Shown here piece after piece: positions 60,301 through 64,000 of a stretch of DNA of 64,000 nt. Location of the stretch: NCBI RefSeq assembly GCF_007655135.1, contig NC_045130.1, forward strand, positions 24,433,363 through 24,497,362, in the 5' to 3' direction. The position numbers were made by a program, and so were the translations under genes. The notes below the pieces were generated by a model that had not been told where the DNA came from, made no database searches, and worked only from the letters and a program-made list of their open reading frames with translations. Within the stretch, counting starts at the first letter, position 1; each line of letters begins with the position of its first letter. Source of the DNA: Punica granatum. Its lineage: Eukaryota > Streptophyta > Magnoliopsida > Myrtales > Lythraceae.

Positions 60301-61665
60301 GCCGAATGGGCCGGACTGGGTCGAATGGACCGCTGGGCTTCTGGACGCGGTTGGGCTGGGCCGAACGCTAACGGGCTGCCGCTGCTGGACTTGGTCGGAC
60401 TGGGCCGACGCGAGCTGGGCCGACTGAGCTACTGGACACGGGCTGAGCCGGCGTGTGTCTGTTCCGCGTTACCTGTGCGACCCGGATAGTAAAATGGACC
60501 GACCCGGTTAGTGCCGAAAAGGGAAAACGAGGAGAAGCAAAATGCGGTTCGGGTGCGAGATCGAGCTGCGGGTCTCGGGCGAGAGGTCGAGCTGGGAGAT
60601 ATTCGGGCGTGTGGTCGAGCTGTGGGTCTCGGCGAAGGATCGAGCTGAGGGGTCTTCGGGCGCGAGGCGAGCTCCGGGTCTCGGGCGCGAGGTCGAGTCG
60701 CGGTTTTTTTCGTTTCCGTGGGCGAGCTCCAAGAAATCCCGGTCGTTCCGAGCCGAGAAGATCCGCAAAATCGAGCCGTCGGCCATGCGTGAGGACCGGA
60801 ACGAGCAGAGATTTTTTTCTTTTTGGAGAATGAGCGACCTCCCGGGATTTTCTTCGAAAAATTCCGAGAGAGATAGAGCCGTTTTTTTTTACTAAAATCG
60901 AGCTGTGGGCCGTGAGCTATGGGGACGAGGAGAATCGTGCCGGAGAGAGCCGGGAGCTGAGAGTTTCGGGTGTTGTTCGTCTGTGAGCTCGGGGAAATTT
61001 TTTTTTCTCTCCTCCGAACTCTGTGAGCTGCGCTTTTGTTCGAAAAAAAATCCGAGAGAGAGAGAGAGAGAGCGCGTTTGCGTGTCGGAAATCGTTGGCG
61101 TGTGCAGAGGCGGGTTAGGAGGCGCGGCAGGCTTGGGTTCGATCGACAGTCGAGGAGAAGAAGAGGAAAAAGAAAAGAAAAGAAAAAGAAAAGAAGAAAA
61201 GAGGAAGAAGAAGAACAGGAAAAGAAATGATGAAGGAGGAGCAGCCGTCTGAAGTCAGTGACTTCTGACCGTTGCCGACTTTTTTTTCTTTTTTTTTTTG
61301 AATTTCAAAATCGACGCGCGTATAAATTTAAAATCTCGTCTTCTTGATCGGACGTCGGAAAAATAATTCGAGACCATCATCGTGCTCAGAAAAATTCGTT
61401 GATCAATATTATGCGATAAAATTATTTTCAATCTCGAATTTTGTCCCAGATTTTCAAAATCGACGTCGATGTATGCGAGATCCGAAAACGTTTCAAATAT
61501 AATTATTTTTTGAAAAATCATAAAATTAGCGTTAAATTAGGCAAATTTGCTATTTTTAAAAAAGTCTTGAATACTCGAGTAATTAATCGGAAATACTTCC
61601 CTCACGAGTGGCAAAATGACGATTTTGCCCCTCTGGAGTCGGTGGGCCAAAATTGGGTGCTGACA
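57398..61665 (-). repeat. 5' LTR of the Ogre-like element (4268 bp)
   Basis: Read on the minus strand it starts TGTCAGCACCCAATTTTGG and ends GGGTGCGCACA. It pairs with 44050-48319 along its full length with scattered substitutions and small indels, for example a 16-17-bp deletion near 61105 relative to the left copy. By eye, divergence is around 2 per cent. It holds a degenerate ~31-bp array (59540-60045), a GC-rich block with GGGCCGGAC and GAGCTG motifs (60290-60730), a GA microsatellite and a purine-rich run (61140-61230). No protein gene is supported inside it. Confidence 0.95.
59540..60045. repeat. Cryptic ~31-bp tandem array in the right LTR
   Basis: Same array as 46185-46690, with the same order of variant units and a few substitutions, so it was part of the LTR before insertion. 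Confidence 0.7.
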
Positions 61666-61670
61666 GGTGC
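61666..61670. repeat. Target-site duplication GGTGC (right)
   Basis: Five bases immediately right of the right LTR, identical to 44045-44049. Confidence 0.9.
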
Positions 61671-63299
61671 CTATTTTAAAAATAATACGGTGTCATTAAT
61701 AATATCTCCTCCCAAGGATTGTATGTGCAAAACCACTCTCAGAAACAATGTGTGATCCCCGTTAATCTTGTTTTAAAACCCTAATCACCCATTATTTTTC
61801 TGTAAAATTGGCGTCTTAATTTCCTTTAGTCGATAATAAATTAAAACCCTTTTTACTACCATATTTTATTCAATAGAAGAAGGGTGCATGACGGAGAAAT
61901 CGATATTTTCACGTACTGAAAAATATTTATTTCGGGGTATTTTTGGTCAAATAACTATTTTCGGAACTAGAAAATATTTTTCGGTAAATTTTCTCCACAA
62001 AGATGTGCTTAAAGGATAAAAATATAGTTTTTTTAGAAGTTCAGAAGCTGAGACACAATTAAATCCGACCAGACTATATTACAGCAAAATAGTTGAACTC
62101 AGTTCCGTCTTTTGGACAAAGTAAGGAGGGCAAGCGCGGAAGATCCCCGCTCCAACATACATAGGCGCGGCAACAACCAAGGTCAGGATGGCAGGCATGG
62201 ACACCAACCAAGCCCAAGGCCAGCTGTCCCGTTCTTATTCGAATGGACAATTGGCACATCAGACCTTTAAAAGATTCAAAATCCTCTCATTTTGACCCCT
62301 ACAGTTTTTAAAATTACCAACTGACTCCCAAGTCCCCTTCCTCTATAAATAGAGGGTTCATTTCAGGTTTCAAGAGGATTTTGGCACCTCACAAGCTGAA
62401 ACTTTGCCGAAATCAACTAAAACATCCCCAACATATACATATTATACCTATTCTAGTTAAACAATGTAAGGAATTAATCGACCAGTGCTTGCCCGGTTTT
62501 GGTCCCTTGTAGCTCGATTCATCCGAAAGTTGCCCGAAAAGGTATAAATAATGGCTGTCCAGCCTCTGCCTGCCTCGGATCAGAGCTTATTAGGCCGGCC
62601 ATCCCCTTCTTTCTTCCATTTATGGTACTCTCTTGTAATTATATATATAGTACAAATCACGCCTTACTTTCATTTCTTCACATTCCAAGTTAATTTATGC
62701 TTGAATAATGATGTTACATTGATAACCTTCTTGCTAAGACACGGGATAGGAGTCGGTGTGTTGCAAGACCGATATTTCTGTAAATACACTTATATATATA
62801 TATATATATAGTTATATTCTTTGAATCCTTTTAAGCACTCCCCATTTAATCTCTTGATATCGGAAGTTCCGATAATGGAAAAGAGATTGGAATGATTGAA
62901 GGATGGTTCGTTTGATTTCATGATTCTTTACCTATTTGCTTACTACACGTTCACGAGATGATGAATGATGATTGATGAGGCCAAGTGGCTAGATTTTTGT
63001 TTTCACATGCTTGATTAGGATTAGATTGGCAAGGATTTTTGTCAAATTCGGGTTGCCAAAGTCTCGGTCATTGGAAGACCAAATAGATTATCTTGTTTAT
63101 GGGTCCAAAGTTGGTTTAATTCCACTCGACTAGCTCTCGGATCTCCATAAATGGATGTATAGCCGCATGTTTTTAATTGAATTAGTCTAAAAATTGGTCA
63201 ATCCCTTTAGCTGGATTTCAGTCACTAGGGATTATGACGTGGAGGATTTTCAGCCCATATCTGTATTAACAAGCCCAAACCCAAAGAAGTATATCTTTG
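61671..63299. other. Gene-free stretch right of the Ogre-like element
   Basis: CTCTATAAATAGAGGG at 62341-62356 is a TATA-like and self-complementary motif followed by a leader-like stretch, possibly an LTR or a dead promoter. No protein gene follows. An (AT)n run lies at 62792-62811. Confidence 0.35.
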
Positions 63300-63738
63300 A
63301 TATATCAAGTAAATATTCTCGTGATGTAGAAGGGAAAGATGAGATATCTTGATCCATAGATTGTGAATATTATTATCTTAATTAGGTAATATATTTAATT
63401 TCGATAAAAATATATTTAGAATTATAATTTTAGTTCGAGTCAAGAGTCTAAAGTTTTCAATTTTGAAATAATTAATTGTTTTGTTTTAAGAAGTTACATA
63501 GTAAGGGCCTAGATTCTAATTTCCTATTTTAGTTTCCTCGTTTTCTTAAGCCTATATATAGTCCATGTCAATGTACCAGAAGAGAGAACTAATATATCTC
63601 AGAAACTCTTATTGTTTAATAATACTTTGAGTTTGCACAAGTCTTGGATTTCAGCATATCGCTAGGGTTTAGACGTGTGCTATCCTTTGAGTCTAAATTC
63701 GGATTTAGGCGCGAGAAACCGTGATCCGTGCTGCGTCA
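63300..63738 (+). mobile_element. 3' part of a 5' LTR of another Ty3-type retrotransposon
   Basis: It ends ...GTGCTGCGTCA two bases before the primer site. A TATATATA-type box at 63552-63559 could be its promoter. The LTR start was not determined, and its partner lies beyond the window. Confidence 0.6.
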
Positions 63739-63740
63739 GC

Positions 63741-63752
63741 TGGTATCAGAGC
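63741..63752 (+). promoter_or_regulatory. Primer-binding site, initiator Met-tRNA type
   Basis: TGGTATCAGAGC is the standard plant LTR-retrotransposon site complementary to the 3' end of initiator tRNA-Met. Confidence 0.85.
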
Positions 63753-63773
63753 AGGAGTTGCCTAAATCTGATC

Positions 63774-64000
63774 ATGGCGGACGAGGTGATTCACAACCAC
63801 CCTAATGCCGAAGAGCAGGAGGTGGAAGCGATTCAAGCACGAGAGCAAAGGATTGAAAAGGATGGAACAAACACTCGAACAGAGGTTGGAGCGGAGGCTA
63901 GACCAAAGGTTCGAGGAGCTGCATGTCATGCTTGGTGCTCTAGGCTTGCGTGCTGGTCAAAACGTAGAAGACGGATGTCGGGCATATCGAGTTGTTCTTC
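63774..64000 (+). pseudogene. N-terminal part of a retrotransposon gag, cut by the window end
   Basis: Begins MADEVIHNHPNAEEQEVEAI and is Glu/Gln/Arg-rich. Near 63857-63864 the original frame changes character. The +1 frame there (MEQTLEQRLERRLDQ) continues the charged, heptad-like pattern, so a one-base insertion is suspected. Both frames are open to the window end. Lineage cannot be assigned. Confidence 0.6.

Larger units (their letters stand above)
44050..61665 (-). mobile_element. Ogre/Tat-type Ty3 (gypsy) LTR retrotransposon, defective
   Basis: Two near-identical 4.27-kb terminal repeats (44050-48319 and 57398-61665) flank a 9.1-kb interior, and the whole is bracketed by the perfect 5-bp duplication GGTGC (44045-44049 and 61666-61670). 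All coding sequence is on the minus strand, so the right LTR is the 5' LTR. Transcriptional order: LTR, primer site, extra ORF, gag, intron, RT, RNase H, second RNase H, integrase C-terminal stub, tandem array, polypurine tract, LTR. The extra ORF upstream of gag, the gag-pol intron, the dual RNase H and the LTR start TGTCAGCACCC are together characteristic of the Ogre/Tat lineage. Protease and integrase cores are absent and gag is broken, so the copy should depend on other elements. Confidence 0.95.

Overview
The window is AT-rich plant nuclear DNA, very probably from a eudicot. The evidence is plant-type intron/exon structure, two recognisable plant genes, and a dense mosaic of plant transposons: an Ogre/Tat LTR retrotransposon, Helitron-like elements, hAT- and Harbinger-like MITEs, and tRNA-type SINEs. 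A Myrtales species such as pomegranate is a guess from general resemblance, not something shown here.

Only two host protein genes can be supported. (1) A minus-strand fatty acid 2-hydroxylase of the FAH1/FAH2 type has six coding exons between 8878 and 5138, plus a 5'-UTR exon ending at 10129. The spliced protein is 237 residues and carries all the histidine motifs. (2) An intronless plus-strand plant aspartyl protease (37458-38921, 487 residues) has a signal peptide and both catalytic Asp motifs.

The largest object is a 17.6-kb minus-strand Ogre/Tat-type Ty3 retrotransposon (44050-61665). It has 4.27-kb LTRs and a perfect 5-bp target duplication (GGTGC). In transcriptional order it contains a primer site, an extra ORF of DUF7745 type, a gag broken by TAG stops and one frameshift, an in-frame 209-bp intron, RT/RNase H plus a second RNase H, a stub of the integrase C-terminus, a 32-bp x 14 tandem array, a polypurine tract and the 3' LTR. 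The protease and integrase cores are missing, so it is a defective, non-autonomous copy.

Other regions: 1-5000 noncoding with SINE copies and a SINE-in-MITE nest; 10.3-15.3 kb a hAT-like element, then a Harbinger-like MITE split by a composite element in which two long palindromes flank a 155-bp satellite arranged ABCABCA; 17-23.3 kb retrotransposon LTR remnants related to the Ogre element, a solo LTR and a long poly-C tract; 23.6-25 kb MITEs and a 297-bp tandem duplication; 26.3-30.1 kb Helitron-like elements; 31.4-32.1 kb a long-TIR element with a GC-rich core; 32-37 kb and 39-44 kb AT-rich intergenic DNA with dispersed repeats; 61.7-64 kb intergenic DNA, then the 5' end of another Ty3-type retrotransposon (LTR end, initiator-Met primer site, gag start) running off the window.

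Most of the sequence is therefore a layered record of transposition around two ordinary genes. The parts most worth a second look are the palindrome-flanked satellite, the intron-containing Ogre-like element with two pol domains deleted, and the dispersed SINE families. All comparisons were made by eye; no alignment or database search was run.
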